From: Corynebacterium felinum
Lineage (GTDB): Bacteria; Actinomycetota; Actinomycetes; Mycobacteriales; Mycobacteriaceae
NCBI RefSeq assembly: GCF_030408755.1
Contig: NZ_CP047209.1
Coordinates: forward strand, 806,001 to 870,000
Direction: 5' to 3'
Length of the DNA: 64,000 nucleotides
Shown: in pieces, positions 26,784 to 35,355 of the stretch
How the letters are laid out: every line of letters begins with the position of its first letter
Numbering within the stretch: position 1 is the first letter of the stretch
Notes under the pieces: model-generated
What the model was told of the DNA's origin: nothing
What the model saw: only the letters and a program-made list of their open reading frames with translations
Databases searched by the model: none
Position numbers and translations under genes: made by a program

Positions 26784-29540
26784 TTAGTGTTGCTTCTTCT
26801 TTCTGGTGGTTATAAATGTTAGACCGAGAAGCATGCTGATCAGTGCCCAGAATAGGATGATGCTGGTGTTTGCACCGGTGTTCGCGAGTCCTTTCTTTGG
26901 TTGTGTGTGAGGTGCAGGTTGTGGGGTTTTTGGTAGACCCTTCTGCGGTTGGGTGTGTTGGCTGTGTGCTTGGGGTGTTTCTGCCAGCACGTTCTGAGTC
27001 GGGGTTGGGGTCGAAGACAGTAGTGGCAGAAGCGGGCTGATGAGTCCGCCAAGAAGCGGGATGCTGATGAGGAAGATCCACCAGCGTCCATTGTCACTGC
27101 TGCCGGGTGCAGGCGGGGTGGTGGTGAAAGTATTGGTGACTTTCACTAGTGCTGTTTCGTTTTCCCGAATGGTGACTGGTTGCGTGGGGTTGATGTTGTG
27201 CGTCCACGTCACTCCTGCTGGCACAGTGATTTGCTTTTCGACGACCGTACATTCAGTGCCTGCTGGGATGTTGCCTGGGCCTGGGATTTCGCCTGCACCT
27301 GTGATTTTTAGTTCGCCTGTTTGTGCACCGCAGGTGTAGGTGAATGTGAAGGTGTGGTTGTTGAAGTTTTCAGCAGCGTTACCGGTGAGTTCCTTCTTTA
27401 CTGTGAAGTTGCCTGTTTTGGGTTCAGGCTTTGTGAAGGTGTTGGTCACGGTGAGGGTTGGCTGTTGGCCTTCGGTGATGGTGATTCCGTCGGTGGGTTG
27501 GTATGTGGCAGTCCAGGCGTGTGCGTTGAGGTCGGTAACTGGGCGTTCGACGATCGTGCACTGCGTGCCTACTGGAATGTCTTGTGGGCCTTGGGCTTCA
27601 CCGGCACCGGTGATGGTGAGTTCACCGGTTTTGTCACCGCAGGTGTAGTCGAAAGTGAACACGCGGTTGCTGAAGTCTGCACTGGCGTTACCAGTGATTT
27701 CCTTCTTCACCTTGAACGTGCCAGTCTTGGGTTCAGCCTTAGTAAACGTATTGGTGACTGTGACCGACTGTGGGTCAGTTTCACTAATCGTTACAGAAGC
27801 AGACGGGGCAATGGTGTGCACCCAGTTGATACCTTCAGATACGGCCACTTCTTTTTCACTGATTGTGCAGATGGTGCCTACGGGAATGTCTTGTGGTCCT
27901 TGGGCTTCACCGGCACCGGTGATGGTGAGCTCACCGGTTTTGTCACCGCAGGTGTAGGTGAATGTGAAGGTGTGGTTGGTGAATTTTTCAGCGGCGTTAC
28001 CAGTGATTTCCTTCTTCACTTTGAAGCCACCAACTTTCGGCTCTGGAGCAGGAGGTGTGGCTGAAGGTATGGCTGAAGGCGTGACTGGAGGTGTGACTGG
28101 AGGTGCAAAGCGGTTGACAGCAACCACGTCGATGGCAGACTCGTGCTTATGGCGTGTTTCGATCGATACCGATTCTGTAGGCATGCCGTCGACAGTCCAC
28201 CTCGTTGTAGGGTTTAGCCCATCAACGCTGGCATCTGTTTCTGTGATAGTACAGGTCAGGCCTTTATCGAGGTCGCCAACATGGACTACTTGGTTGTGCT
28301 TGACTTTCACATCACCAGTCTTGGCAGCAGGGGTGGAACCTGCTTTCGGGTGGCATTCATAGTGGAAGTTGAATTCCTTTTCTGTGGATACTCCTTGCAC
28401 AAGCTTTTTCACCGTAAAGCCACCAGTTTCACCGGTACCCGAGCCACCCTGTCGAGGAATGAAAACCTGTCCGACATAGGGTTTTCCGCCAATTTCAGCT
28501 GTATTGGTAATCACGCTACCGGGGGTAGGGCGCTGTGGCGAGACAGCTTTGACTTGAATGATCGGTCCTACTGAGGGATGAATACCGTAGTTGAAGTTCA
28601 CGGTAATTTTTTCGGGAGTGCAGTGGAAATAGAACCCGTGTCCTTGGGGAAGTGCCTCATGAGCCACGCCAGTTACGTTGTAGTAAGTACCTGCTTGAAC
28701 GTTTCCGTCGGAGGTCATTACTTGATGCACTACCGGTTGACGATTGACAAAAGTTTGCACTGCAACTGGACTATATCCGCCATTTTTCGTTCCGTCGCAG
28801 ATAAACTTCCAGCCATCTGGAGCCGTGTCGGTGACTGAAATAGGCTGGTTATTAGTATCAACAGCCGAAACTCCGATGCTCCATTGTGTCACATAACCCT
28901 GTGCATCTTGATTCCAACCGGAATAGGTGCCGACCTTTTGATTATCGTGTGTCGAGCCACCTGGTCCCAGAGGGCCAATCTTTCCTTTGAGCGTTCCATT
29001 GCTATTGCACCCTGTGAATTGGAGATCACCATCAAACCCTACAGATGGCGTGATTTTGGAGTGGTCCCATTTCAATGCAACTTCAGCCTTGCCACGCACA
29101 TTGAACTTTTGATCGGCAAATTCACTCACGGTGATAGTGAGCTTCTTGCCCGACCACGAACCACGGGCAACAATGACGTTACCGTTTGCCTCATCGTAGA
29201 GATTGAATGGGGCCTGCTCAGCGGTGGTGAGTTGTTGCGGCAACTCTAGTTCGATGGTGTCGCCCTTTTGAGCATTGGCGTCGGCTTCCCAATCAAAAGT
29301 AGCAATGGCGAATCCATTGCGGGAAGTAAAGACGCCATTGTTGATGCTTGGTCCGTCTTTCCAGGTGAGATTATTCCACCGGCCTTTACACTGCGCTGCA
29401 TGCGCTAAGGGTGCATGTGATATCTGGGCAACGAGAATGCCACTAGCAACAAGGGCAATACTGCCTACAAGTGCGATAAAAAGTTTAAAAAAGCTTTGGT
29501 TTGAAGCGGTAGTTGTGCTCAATCGACACTGTCGATTCAT
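26784..29540 (-). CDS. sortase-anchored surface protein with DUF5979-like repeats
   Basis: Secreted surface protein of 918 residues. The signal peptide has a hydrophobic core at 18-40 and likely cleavage after AHA near residue 48. A large N-terminal domain (about 50-365) follows, then a divergent repeat (about 370-478), a Pro/Thr linker, and three tandem repeats of exactly 103 residues starting near 501, 604 and 707. Each repeat has an FKVKKEITGNA-like start, a YTCG cysteine, a second cysteine (CTI/CTV) and an ending VTNTFT, as in DUF5979 domains. The C terminus has a first hydrophobic segment (820-842), then LANTG at 885-889, a hydrophobic helix and RKKKQH: a cell-wall sorting signal. An adhesin or shaft-like role is inferred. 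The ATG is preceded by GGAAGGG. No sortase gene is nearby, so a housekeeping or distant sortase would be needed. Confidence 0.88.
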   Translation of the reverse strand: MNRQCRLSTTTASNQSFFKLFIALVGSIALVASGILVAQISHAPLAHAAQCKGRWNNLTWKDGPSINNGVFTSRNGFAIATFDWEADANAQKGDTIELELPQQLTTAEQAPFNLYDEANGNVIVARGSWSGKKLTITVSEFADQKFNVRGKAEVALKWDHSKITPSVGFDGDLQFTGCNSNGTLKGKIGPLGPGGSTHDNQKVGTYSGWNQDAQGYVTQWSIGVSAVDTNNQPISVTDTAPDGWKFICDGTKNGGYSPVAVQTFVNRQPVVHQVMTSDGNVQAGTYYNVTGVAHEALPQGHGFYFHCTPEKITVNFNYGIHPSVGPIIQVKAVSPQRPTPGSVITNTAEIGGKPYVGQVFIPRQGGSGTGETGGFTVKKLVQGVSTEKEFNFHYECHPKAGSTPAAKTGDVKVKHNQVVHVGDLDKGLTCTITETDASVDGLNPTTRWTVDGMPTESVSIETRHKHESAIDVVAVNRFAPPVTPPVTPSAIPSATPPAPEPKVGGFKVKKEITGNAAEKFTNHTFTFTYTCGDKTGELTITGAGEAQGPQDIPVGTICTISEKEVAVSEGINWVHTIAPSASVTISETDPQSVTVTNTFTKAEPKTGTFKVKKEITGNASADFSNRVFTFDYTCGDKTGELTITGAGEAQGPQDIPVGTQCTIVERPVTDLNAHAWTATYQPTDGITITEGQQPTLTVTNTFTKPEPKTGNFTVKKELTGNAAENFNNHTFTFTYTCGAQTGELKITGAGEIPGPGNIPAGTECTVVEKQITVPAGVTWTHNINPTQPVTIRENETALVKVTNTFTTTPPAPGSSDNGRWWIFLISIPLLGGLISPLLPLLSSTPTPTQNVLAETPQAHSQHTQPQKGLPKTPQPAPHTQPKKGLANTGANTSIILFWALISMLLGLTFITTRKKKQH
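27111..28040 (-). repeat. three in-frame tandem repeats of 309 bp within surface protein gene
   Basis: The coding sequence for residues 501-810 of the surface protein is a threefold repeat with a 309-base period. The first two copies encode identical blocks such as CGDKTGELTITGAGEAQGPQ. Such repeats can change copy number by recombination. Confidence 0.8.
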
Positions 29541-29612
29541 CGTTCCAGTCCCTTCCTAACTAGGGGATCGAAGGAGGATTCTTATTTTTTTAAGGAGCTA
29601 TATAGGTGGTAG

Positions 29613-29628
29613 CCCCTTCGTCAAGGGG
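29613..29628 (-). other. hairpin in surface-protein leader
   Basis: CCCCTT and AAGGGG form a 6-bp stem with a 4-base loop about 80 bases upstream of the surface-protein start; on the reverse strand A-rich sequence follows. It may be a leader structure. The rest of the 660-base gap is AT-rich with no credible gene. Confidence 0.35.
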
Positions 29629-29859
29629 GTATGAGCACGATTATAAATAGTTATTGATTTTGACTGCAACCACAGTCGTTTCCATTAGTTTAAGTTGTGG
29701 TATAGGTATCTTGTTGTAAATATGTTGATAGTTAAACTATGGGTTTTATAGTGGAAAAACCGGAAGTAAAGCAATTTTTACCTGTGGGAAAAGTGGGGTA
29801 AATACATGCCAATAGCGACAGTAGCTTCAAGATGTTCAGTTTGATGCAACTTATTATTG

Positions 29860-29878
29860 ATAGGTTAATCTTACCTAT
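29860..29878. promoter_or_regulatory. DtxR-like iron box
   Basis: ATAGGTTAATCTTACCTAT matches 15 of 19 positions of the DtxR consensus TTAGGTTAGSCTWACCTWA and has symmetrical ATAGGT / ACCTAT ends. It lies 320 bases upstream of the surface-protein gene and 326 bases upstream of citE, so which gene it controls, if either, is open. DtxR represses when bound to iron. Confidence 0.55.
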
Positions 29879-30203
29879 ATGTGGGGTGGGCGATGGCGGA
29901 TGGGGATAGGGCTGTTCTGGTTGAACTGGGATTATTGGAAAATGTCGCGTAAATAAAAGCTTAATGACAACTCTGCTCATAACTTAAAGTTTCATTAAAA
30001 GTGCTACTGATGGTGCTTGTCACAGTGTGAGGAGAGTGTGCGAACAAAAGCGCTAGGGGGAGGTGTGGGTGAACTTTTTTACACGCAAGTTCAAGCGATC
30101 GCTAAGTCGTTCGGACAAACACAACCACGTGCAAAATGGGGGTAGCGTGGGGGTAATGGTGGTGGCGCGGAGGTAAGCAAAACTATGTGAAAATGAAGCC
30201 ATT

Positions 30204-31019
30204 ATGACTTTCACCATTCCAGGCCCCGCGTTGTTGTTTGCCCCCGTTAATCGCCCTGACATTCTGCCCAAGGCAGCTGCGAAAGCAGATATGGTCATCC
30301 TTGATCTCGAAGATGGGGCAGGGGATATCGACAGGGAACAGGCATACGCCACAATTGCTGACTGTGGACTCGACCCCCAACGCACCATCGTTCGGGTGGT
30401 TGGCCCCACTGATCCGCACTTCCTTGATGATGTCGCATTCGTGAAAACCACCCCGTATGGCACCATTATGGTGCCCAAAATCTACAACCACATCCCTCAA
30501 GAGCTCGCGGGCCTTGAGGTTATCGCCATGGTTGAGACCCCACAAGCGGTGGTTGCCGTTGAAAAAATCGCGCAGCATGACGACGTCGTCGCGCTATTCT
30601 GGGGTGCCGAAGACCTCACCTTTATGCTTGGCGGCACACATTCGCGCTACCACAGCGACGAAAAAGATACCCCCACCTACCGCGACACCATGCGCCTGAG
30701 TCGCGCACTCATGCACATCCATGCAGCGGCAGCGGGCAAAGCCAGCATCGACGCCGTCTTTGCGGACTTCCGCAACCTTGAAGGGCTCTACCGCGAAGCT
30801 GCCGACGCCGCCCGCTCCGGCTTCGCCGCCACCGCCTGCATCCACCCCACCCAAGTGGACACGATCAGAAAAGCCTATGCACCAGAACCCCAACAACTGC
30901 GCTGGGCCCAGCGCGTTATCGCCGAAGCCGCCAACCACCCAGGCGCATTCAAACTCGACGGTGAAATGGTCGACGCACCCCTTATCGCCCAAGCCCACCG
31001 CATCGTCAGCCGGGCATAA
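30204..31019 (+). CDS. citE: HpcH/HpaI aldolase, citrate lyase beta subunit-like
   Basis: CitE-like TIM-barrel protein of 271 residues. Motifs: FAPVNRPDILPKAA near the N terminus, DMVILDLEDGAG with the metal-binding and catalytic acidic residues, VPKIYNH, IAMVETPQAVV with the metal-binding glutamate, FWGAEDLTFMLGG, and the C-terminal ACIHPTQVDTIRKAY. Stand-alone CitE-like enzymes cleave or form C-C bonds in acyl-CoA or malyl/citramalyl compounds; without CitD and CitF a true citrate lyase is unlikely. The position between purH and amtR matches C. glutamicum. It converges on amtR with only two bases between stop codons. Confidence 0.88.
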   Translation: MTFTIPGPALLFAPVNRPDILPKAAAKADMVILDLEDGAGDIDREQAYATIADCGLDPQRTIVRVVGPTDPHFLDDVAFVKTTPYGTIMVPKIYNHIPQELAGLEVIAMVETPQAVVAVEKIAQHDDVVALFWGAEDLTFMLGGTHSRYHSDEKDTPTYRDTMRLSRALMHIHAAAAGKASIDAVFADFRNLEGLYREAADAARSGFAATACIHPTQVDTIRKAYAPEPQQLRWAQRVIAEAANHPGAFKLDGEMVDAPLIAQAHRIVSRA

Positions 31020-31021
31020 CG

Positions 31022-31690
31022 CTACTCAGAATCCTGGGATAACAAACCCAAGGTGACCTCAACCCGATTCTCAGGCAGGGGAGTATTCAACACCGTCAAG
31101 GCGGCGTCGGCAAGCATAATAGCCACATCCGGAAGCGAATCCAACGACATCGGATACGGCACAACCCCATCATTAGCACGCATCTCAATCACCGACGCCG
31201 CAATATGGAACGGCAAATCAGCACGCGGATCATCCGCACCAACAATCTCAGCAGCAATATCAAAGAAAATCTGCCGCAACTGTGTACGTTGCCGATGATA
31301 ACTCTCAAACTCCTCAGAACTAGCAACCGGCAACTGATACAGCCGACCCACATTCCAACGAGTAGACAACAATAAGCGACACTCAGCCGCAGTCAACGCC
31401 CACAACCGCATCGGCGCAGGCAAATCCAAATCCCCAAAACGAGCAGCCAACTGCGTCGAAGGCGCAACCGTCGACGTCAGCAGCGTTAAGAAAATCTCTG
31501 TTTTCGACGGGAAATGATAATACAAACTCGCCTGACGAATACCTACAGCATCCGCAATCTGATGCGTCGACGTCGTAGCAAAACCCTGGGTTGTGAAAAG
31601 CTCAGCGGAAGCATCAAGAATCTCCTCCCGTGCCGTAGAACCACGACGGCGTGGACTATTTTTGCGAGGGCGACCAACTGCACCAGCCAA
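31022..31690 (-). CDS. amtR: TetR family master regulator of nitrogen control AmtR
   Basis: Repressor of 222 residues, the same length as C. glutamicum AmtR and very similar along the whole sequence from memory: MAGAVGRPR start, helix-turn-helix AREEILDASAELFTTQGFATTSTHQIADAVGIRQASLYYHFPSK, then WALTAAECRLLLSTRWNVGRLYQLP. AmtR represses ammonium uptake and assimilation genes and is released by adenylylated GlnK. It follows the DUF294-like gene by about 30 bases and is probably co-transcribed with it. The + strand here is strongly rich in A and C. Confidence 0.95.
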   Translation of the reverse strand: MAGAVGRPRKNSPRRRGSTAREEILDASAELFTTQGFATTSTHQIADAVGIRQASLYYHFPSKTEIFLTLLTSTVAPSTQLAARFGDLDLPAPMRLWALTAAECRLLLSTRWNVGRLYQLPVASSEEFESYHRQRTQLRQIFFDIAAEIVGADDPRADLPFHIAASVIEMRANDGVVPYPMSLDSLPDVAIMLADAALTVLNTPLPENRVEVTLGLLSQDSE

Positions 31691-31721
31691 AGCACACCGA
31701 TCCTAACTATTCCAACAACAC

Positions 31722-32624
31722 CTAAACATCCAATGATATATCGTTCGCTGCAGCAAGCGAATACGCCACATCCGAAACCATCCGCGCCGACGCCCCATAG
31801 ATACTGCGCTGAATAGCCGGCAACGCACTCGCCGTGGTCGAATGACGATGAACCCGATCCGCAAACCGGCGCAACTGCAAGCTCAAGCCCGCATTCCACG
31901 CAGTAGCCAAATAATCAGCCTGCGCCCGCGTCAACACCTGCTTCGAAGCCGCAGCCTCAAGTCGCGCCCGCGTCGAAAACTCCGTCGACCGCGCAGCCAC
32001 ACCAGCCCACCGAGCCAACGCAATCACCGGATACAACAAACCCCGACGAATATCGACCGCAACCGAATAATCCGGCAACCCCGAATCCAGTTGAACCCTA
32101 GGCGGGCGATGACTCAACGCCTCACGCAACAACACCGTCGGATCTTCAAGCTTTAACACCTCACGCAAACACCACGTACCCGCATCAGCAAAAACCGCCA
32201 AACCCGGACCATCCGCAGTATGAATCGCCTGAATCCACTGCCGCCGCGTACGCGCCCGCACCCCGAACGCAGTTTCATCAGGAACCAAACCCGCCTGCGC
32301 AATCAACGCGCTCAACGGGGAGGAATCGACCCCCTCATCACCCACAGTGAGCCACTTAATCGGCGAACTCGGCAATGCATCACCACGCCCCACAGCGCCA
32401 GTTAACACCAACTCAGCACCCGAGGTCAGCGACTTCACCCCGTCCGAATGCAACACATCAGTGACCACACGAGAAAACCAGATCACCAAATCCTGCGGCG
32501 ACTCATTATGCTCAATCGCATTGCGCATCAAATCCTGCGACTCCGCCAATACACCCCGAACCGTCGCAGCATCCTGACACAACGGCGCCTGGGAAGCCAA
32601 TTCAACCAACGACGCGTGAAGCAT
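31722..32624 (-). CDS. DUF294-like putative nucleotidyltransferase, possibly inactive
   Basis: Protein of about 300 residues with the layout of DUF294 nucleotidyltransferase and substrate-binding domain proteins. The segment VLTGAVGRGDALPSSPIKWLTV (about residues 73-94) aligns with the GSxGRGE...DxD motif of that family, but the two catalytic aspartates appear replaced. The C-terminal half is helical (RRGLLYPVIALARWAGV, then RLEAAASKQVLTRAQADYLATAWNAGLSLQLRRFADR), as in DUF294_C. I chose the second ATG because AAGGGGG is 6 bases before it but abuts the first ATG. The same gene neighbours amtR in C. glutamicum. Its function is unknown; regulation with amtR is plausible. Confidence 0.65.
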   Translation of the reverse strand: MLHASLVELASQAPLCQDAATVRGVLAESQDLMRNAIEHNESPQDLVIWFSRVVTDVLHSDGVKSLTSGAELVLTGAVGRGDALPSSPIKWLTVGDEGVDSSPLSALIAQAGLVPDETAFGVRARTRRQWIQAIHTADGPGLAVFADAGTWCLREVLKLEDPTVLLREALSHRPPRVQLDSGLPDYSVAVDIRRGLLYPVIALARWAGVAARSTEFSTRARLEAAASKQVLTRAQADYLATAWNAGLSLQLRRFADRVHRHSTTASALPAIQRSIYGASARMVSDVAYSLAAANDISLDV

Positions 32625-32751
32625 ACACATCCCCCTTAAAACAACCGTGCCACACTTGGGGCACCAGGATCAGACAATCAAGAACTGAACAAAATCTTAG
32701 CAGCCCGCCCCACCAAAACCCCCAACCTTAAGGCGCAGACGGCACACAACA

Positions 32752-32795
32752 AAACACCCAAACCAGTTCCTTACAAGGAAATGGTTTGGGTGTTT
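32752..32795 (-). terminator. intrinsic terminator of the rpmB-rpmG-rpsN-rpsR operon
   Basis: AAACACCCAAACCA pairs perfectly with TGGTTTGGGTGTTT around a 16-base loop. On the reverse strand TTGTTGTG follows. It lies about 75 bases after the rpsR stop. Confidence 0.85.
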
Positions 32796-32870
32796 AAAAG
32801 CTGTCATCGCATCCCCACGCGTTTGACAAGAACAAAGGCGAGGTGTGGGGAAGCGTTAACCGACCCAGAC

Positions 32871-33119
32871 TTAACGGCTGGTGAACGGCAGGAGAGCCAT
32901 CTCGCGGGCGTTCTTCACTGCGGTTGCGACCTGACGCTGCTGCTGCGGAGTCAGACCGGTCACGCGACGAGAACGGATCTTGTGGCGATCAGAGATGAAC
33001 TGACGAAGGGTGTTGATGTCCTTGTAGTCCACCTTCTCAATGCCCTGAGCCTTGAGAGGATTCTTCTTTGGGCGGCGGGACTGCTCCATCCGCGCCTTCT
33101 TCATATTGGTGCGCTTCAT
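32871..33119 (-). CDS. rpsR: 30S ribosomal protein S18
   Basis: Protein of 82 residues starting [20 protein letters not shown] and containing [43 protein letters not shown] S18 core. The open frame continues upstream into rpsN, but the ATG 16 bases after the rpsN stop gives the normal S18 length. No Cys residues are seen, so it is the zinc-independent type. It is the last gene of the four-gene operon. Confidence 0.95.
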   Translation of the reverse strand: MKRTNMKKARMEQSRRPKKNPLKAQGIEKVDYKDINTLRQFISDRHKIRSRRVTGLTPQQQRQVATAVKNAREMALLPFTSR

Positions 33120-33135
33120 TAGATACTCCCGAAAT

Positions 33136-33441
33136 TTACCAGCTGGACTTGCGGACGCCTGGCAGCTCACCGCGGTGAGCCATCTGACGCATACGAACAC
33201 GAGACAGGCCAAACTTGCGGAGGTAACCGCGTGGGCGACCGTCGTGTGCATCGCGGTTGCGGACACGAACTGGGGAAGCGTCGCGTGGCTGGCGGTTCAA
33301 CTCGAACTGCGCATCCAAACGATCTTCGTCGGAGGTATTAGGGTTCTTGATGATTGCCTTGAGCTCGTTACGGCGCTCCGCGTAGCGGGCGACGATTTCC
33401 TTGCGCTGCTCGTTCTTGGCGATCTTGGACTTCTTAGCCAT
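33136..33441 (-). CDS. rpsN: 30S ribosomal protein S14, zinc-independent type
   Basis: Protein of 101 residues starting [17 protein letters not shown] and ending [11 protein letters not shown], with [22 protein letters not shown] in the conserved C-terminal part. The long form without the CxxC pairs of zinc-binding S14, so it does not need zinc. It lies in the operon rpmB-rpmG-rpsN-rpsR; such C-minus blocks are zinc-regulated in mycobacteria, but no Zur site was recognised here. Confidence 0.95.
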   Translation of the reverse strand: MAKKSKIAKNEQRKEIVARYAERRNELKAIIKNPNTSDEDRLDAQFELNRQPRDASPVRVRNRDAHDGRPRGYLRKFGLSRVRMRQMAHRGELPGVRKSSW

Positions 33442-33444
33442 AGA

Positions 33445-33609
33445 TTATCGCTCCTCGCGGAATTCGACGTGCTTGCGGACTACCGGATCGTACTTCTTCA
33501 AGGTAATGCGATCAGGGTTATTGCGCTTGTTCTTACGGGTGACGTAGGTGTAACCGGTGCCAGCCGTAGACTTCAGCTTGATGATTGGACGAATGTCATT
33601 ACGTGCCAT
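33445..33609 (-). CDS. rpmG: 50S ribosomal protein L33
   Basis: Small gene of 54 codons plus stop, read directly from the reverse strand: it begins [19 protein letters not shown] and ends [13 protein letters not shown]. The sequence contains no cysteines, so it is the zinc-independent L33. It lies between rpmB (3 bases) and rpsN (3 bases), clearly one transcript. Confidence 0.94.
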   Translation of the reverse strand: MARNDIRPIIKLKSTAGTGYTYVTRKNKRNNPDRITLKKYDPVVRKHVEFREER

Positions 33610-33612
33610 TGT

Positions 33613-33849
33613 TTAGATCTTCTCCCCACGTGCGCGGATCTTTGCAACAACGGACTCAATGCCGTCACGGTCTATGACCTTCAAACCCTTGGTGGATACG
33701 TTCAAAACAATGGTACGGCCCTCAGAGGGCAGGAAGAACTTACGACGCTGCACGTTGGGATTCCAACGGCGGGAGGTGCGTCGGTGCGAGTGCGAGACAG
33801 ACTTGCCGAAACCCGGCTTGCGTCCCGTAACCTGGCAAATAGCCGACAT
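33613..33849 (-). CDS. rpmB: 50S ribosomal protein L28
   Basis: Protein of 78 residues starting [18 protein letters not shown] and containing [18 protein letters not shown], the L28 signature. Only one cysteine is present, so it lacks the paired CxxC of the zinc-binding form. It is the first gene of the four-gene ribosomal operon, divergent from rpmE across about 740 bases. Confidence 0.95.
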   Translation of the reverse strand: MSAICQVTGRKPGFGKSVSHSHRRTSRRWNPNVQRRKFFLPSEGRTIVLNVSTKGLKVIDRDGIESVVAKIRARGEKI

Positions 33850-34593
33850 GGATAAAACTTTCTCCTAGCCGCCCTTACGTTCAACCTGCAACTGCAAGAT
33901 GATCGGGGGCGATATAACGAACAATTTCGACAACAGCAATGGACAACCATACCTGTTTTTCACCAATTTGCCTAATCTGCACAGTGGGATGTGAGTAACG
34001 GAAACTGTGCGAATTGAAGTGAACTAGGATTTTGCTTATCGACGCCGGTGTTCACGGGGGCAGGGTGTGGGTGCTGCCTGCCCCCAGCAGGGAGGGGAAA
34101 ATTTTAAGAAACGCGCCCTTGAAACTTAAAAGGACTCTACGGTACCGTGCTGTGCAGCTGGGTAGTGGTAGGGGTGGGGGGAGAAATTGTGCCAACTACT
34201 TGCAAGGGGTGGGGGAATGGGTGTGTGCGCAGCGTGTGGTGCGAATTGAAGCTTAGTTGCAACGGTGATGTGTGGCACTTTTTCTATCCAAGGATTTCCT
34301 TGTGTAGTCCTATGCTGGTAGTATTTCCCAAGTTGTTGTGACCTTAAGTGTTTAATTACTGCACTCTTGTGTTCCAAACCATACGAGTATGTACCTTGTA
34401 GTTGTGTTTTGTGTGGTTGGCGGCCAAGAAGCGGCATGGACAATCAAGGTTGGGACAGTTGTTATTGTAAGCATGTCGAAACCCAACTCAGGCACGATCG
34501 TCGAAACGATACCTTCTTATCTTAGGGAAAGTATCCTGTTGATTTTTTCGTCGAAGCGACCTGAAGTTTCAATCCTGAGGGAATCGGAGAATT
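33850..34593. other. 744-base non-coding gap between divergent ribosomal operons
   Basis: No credible gene was found. It must hold the promoters of rpmB (reverse) and rpmE (forward). A 13-base direct repeat GTGCGAATTGAAG occurs at 34007 and 34239. No Zur-like AT-rich palindrome was recognised. Part of it (34060-34230) is G-rich. Confidence 0.5.
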
Positions 34594-34860
34594 ATGAAGA
34601 AGGACATCCACCCGGATTACCATCCGGTTGTGTTCCAGGATGCAGGTACTGGTTTCCAGTTCCTCACCCGTTCCGTTGCTACCAGTGACCGTACCGTCAC
34701 GTGGGAAGATGGCAACGAGTACCCGCTGATCGTCGTTGACGTCACCAGCGAGTCCCACCCATTCTGGACCGGTGCACAGCGTGTCATGGACACCGCTGGC
34801 CGTGTTGAGAAGTTCCAGCGTCGTTTCGGTGGCATGGCCCGCCGCACCAAGAAGGCTTAA
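34594..34860 (+). CDS. rpmE2: 50S ribosomal protein L31 type B
   Basis: Protein of 88 residues starting [20 protein letters not shown] and ending [11 protein letters not shown]. The type B form lacks the CxxC zinc site and has the central [21 protein letters not shown] segment. GGAGAATT precedes the ATG. rpmF follows 14 bases later, giving a two-gene operon of zinc-independent ribosomal proteins. Confidence 0.95.
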   Translation: MKKDIHPDYHPVVFQDAGTGFQFLTRSVATSDRTVTWEDGNEYPLIVVDVTSESHPFWTGAQRVMDTAGRVEKFQRRFGGMARRTKKA

Positions 34861-34874
34861 GGAGGGAAAGAGAA

Positions 34875-35048
34875 ATGGCAGTTCCAAAGCGTCGTATGTC
34901 CCGTTCGAATACCCGCTCCCGTCGTTCCCAGTGGAAAGCTGACAACGTTGCCCTCATGGAGGTCAAGGTGAACGGTCAGACCGTGCGCATCCCACGCCGT
35001 CTGGTCAAGGCAGCTCACATGGGTCTCGTCGAGGTCGAGCAGTTCTAA
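34875..35048 (+). CDS. rpmF: 50S ribosomal protein L32
   Basis: Protein of 57 residues, [20 protein letters not shown] to LVEVEQF, read directly from the sequence. It has the conserved basic N terminus of L32 but no cysteines, so it is the zinc-independent type. AAGGAGGGAAAG precedes the start. A clear terminator follows. Confidence 0.95.
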   Translation: MAVPKRRMSRSNTRSRRSQWKADNVALMEVKVNGQTVRIPRRLVKAAHMGLVEVEQF

Positions 35049-35087
35049 TATTTTTATAGGTTAAAACCTCGAAAATCTTAGACAATC

Positions 35088-35134
35088 CCCAACCATTTTT
35101 CAGTCTATTTTGGCTGGTTATGGTTGGGTTTTTT
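35088..35134 (+). terminator. intrinsic terminator after rpmF
   Basis: CCCAACCAT pairs with ATGGTTGGG, followed by six T. It lies 40 bases after rpmF and separates it from mprA. Confidence 0.9.
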
Positions 35135-35355
35135 GTATAATGGCATTCGTTATTTCTGACATTTTCAATGGAAAGTTGTCGGTGAATAGCTGTTAAACTT
35201 TAGTGAGTTTAGTATGACCTCGCACACGGTGTGTATGGGTGCTGCTTTTGCACGTACTTTGCTATAAAGTACGCACACATGCATTATTGTGTTCATAATC
35301 ATCGGCCCCAACCCCACGGCATCGAGTGTTAACGGTGTGGTGGTGAAAGGTAAAT

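Noticed and set aside
29732..29980. 82-residue reverse-strand frame in the gap before citE
   Set aside because: No ribosome-binding site, no motif, and it spans the DtxR-like box; AT-rich gap noise.
34032..34688. Short + strand frames in the ribosomal protein gap
   Set aside because: No motif, poor start signals, and the second runs into rpmE in another frame.
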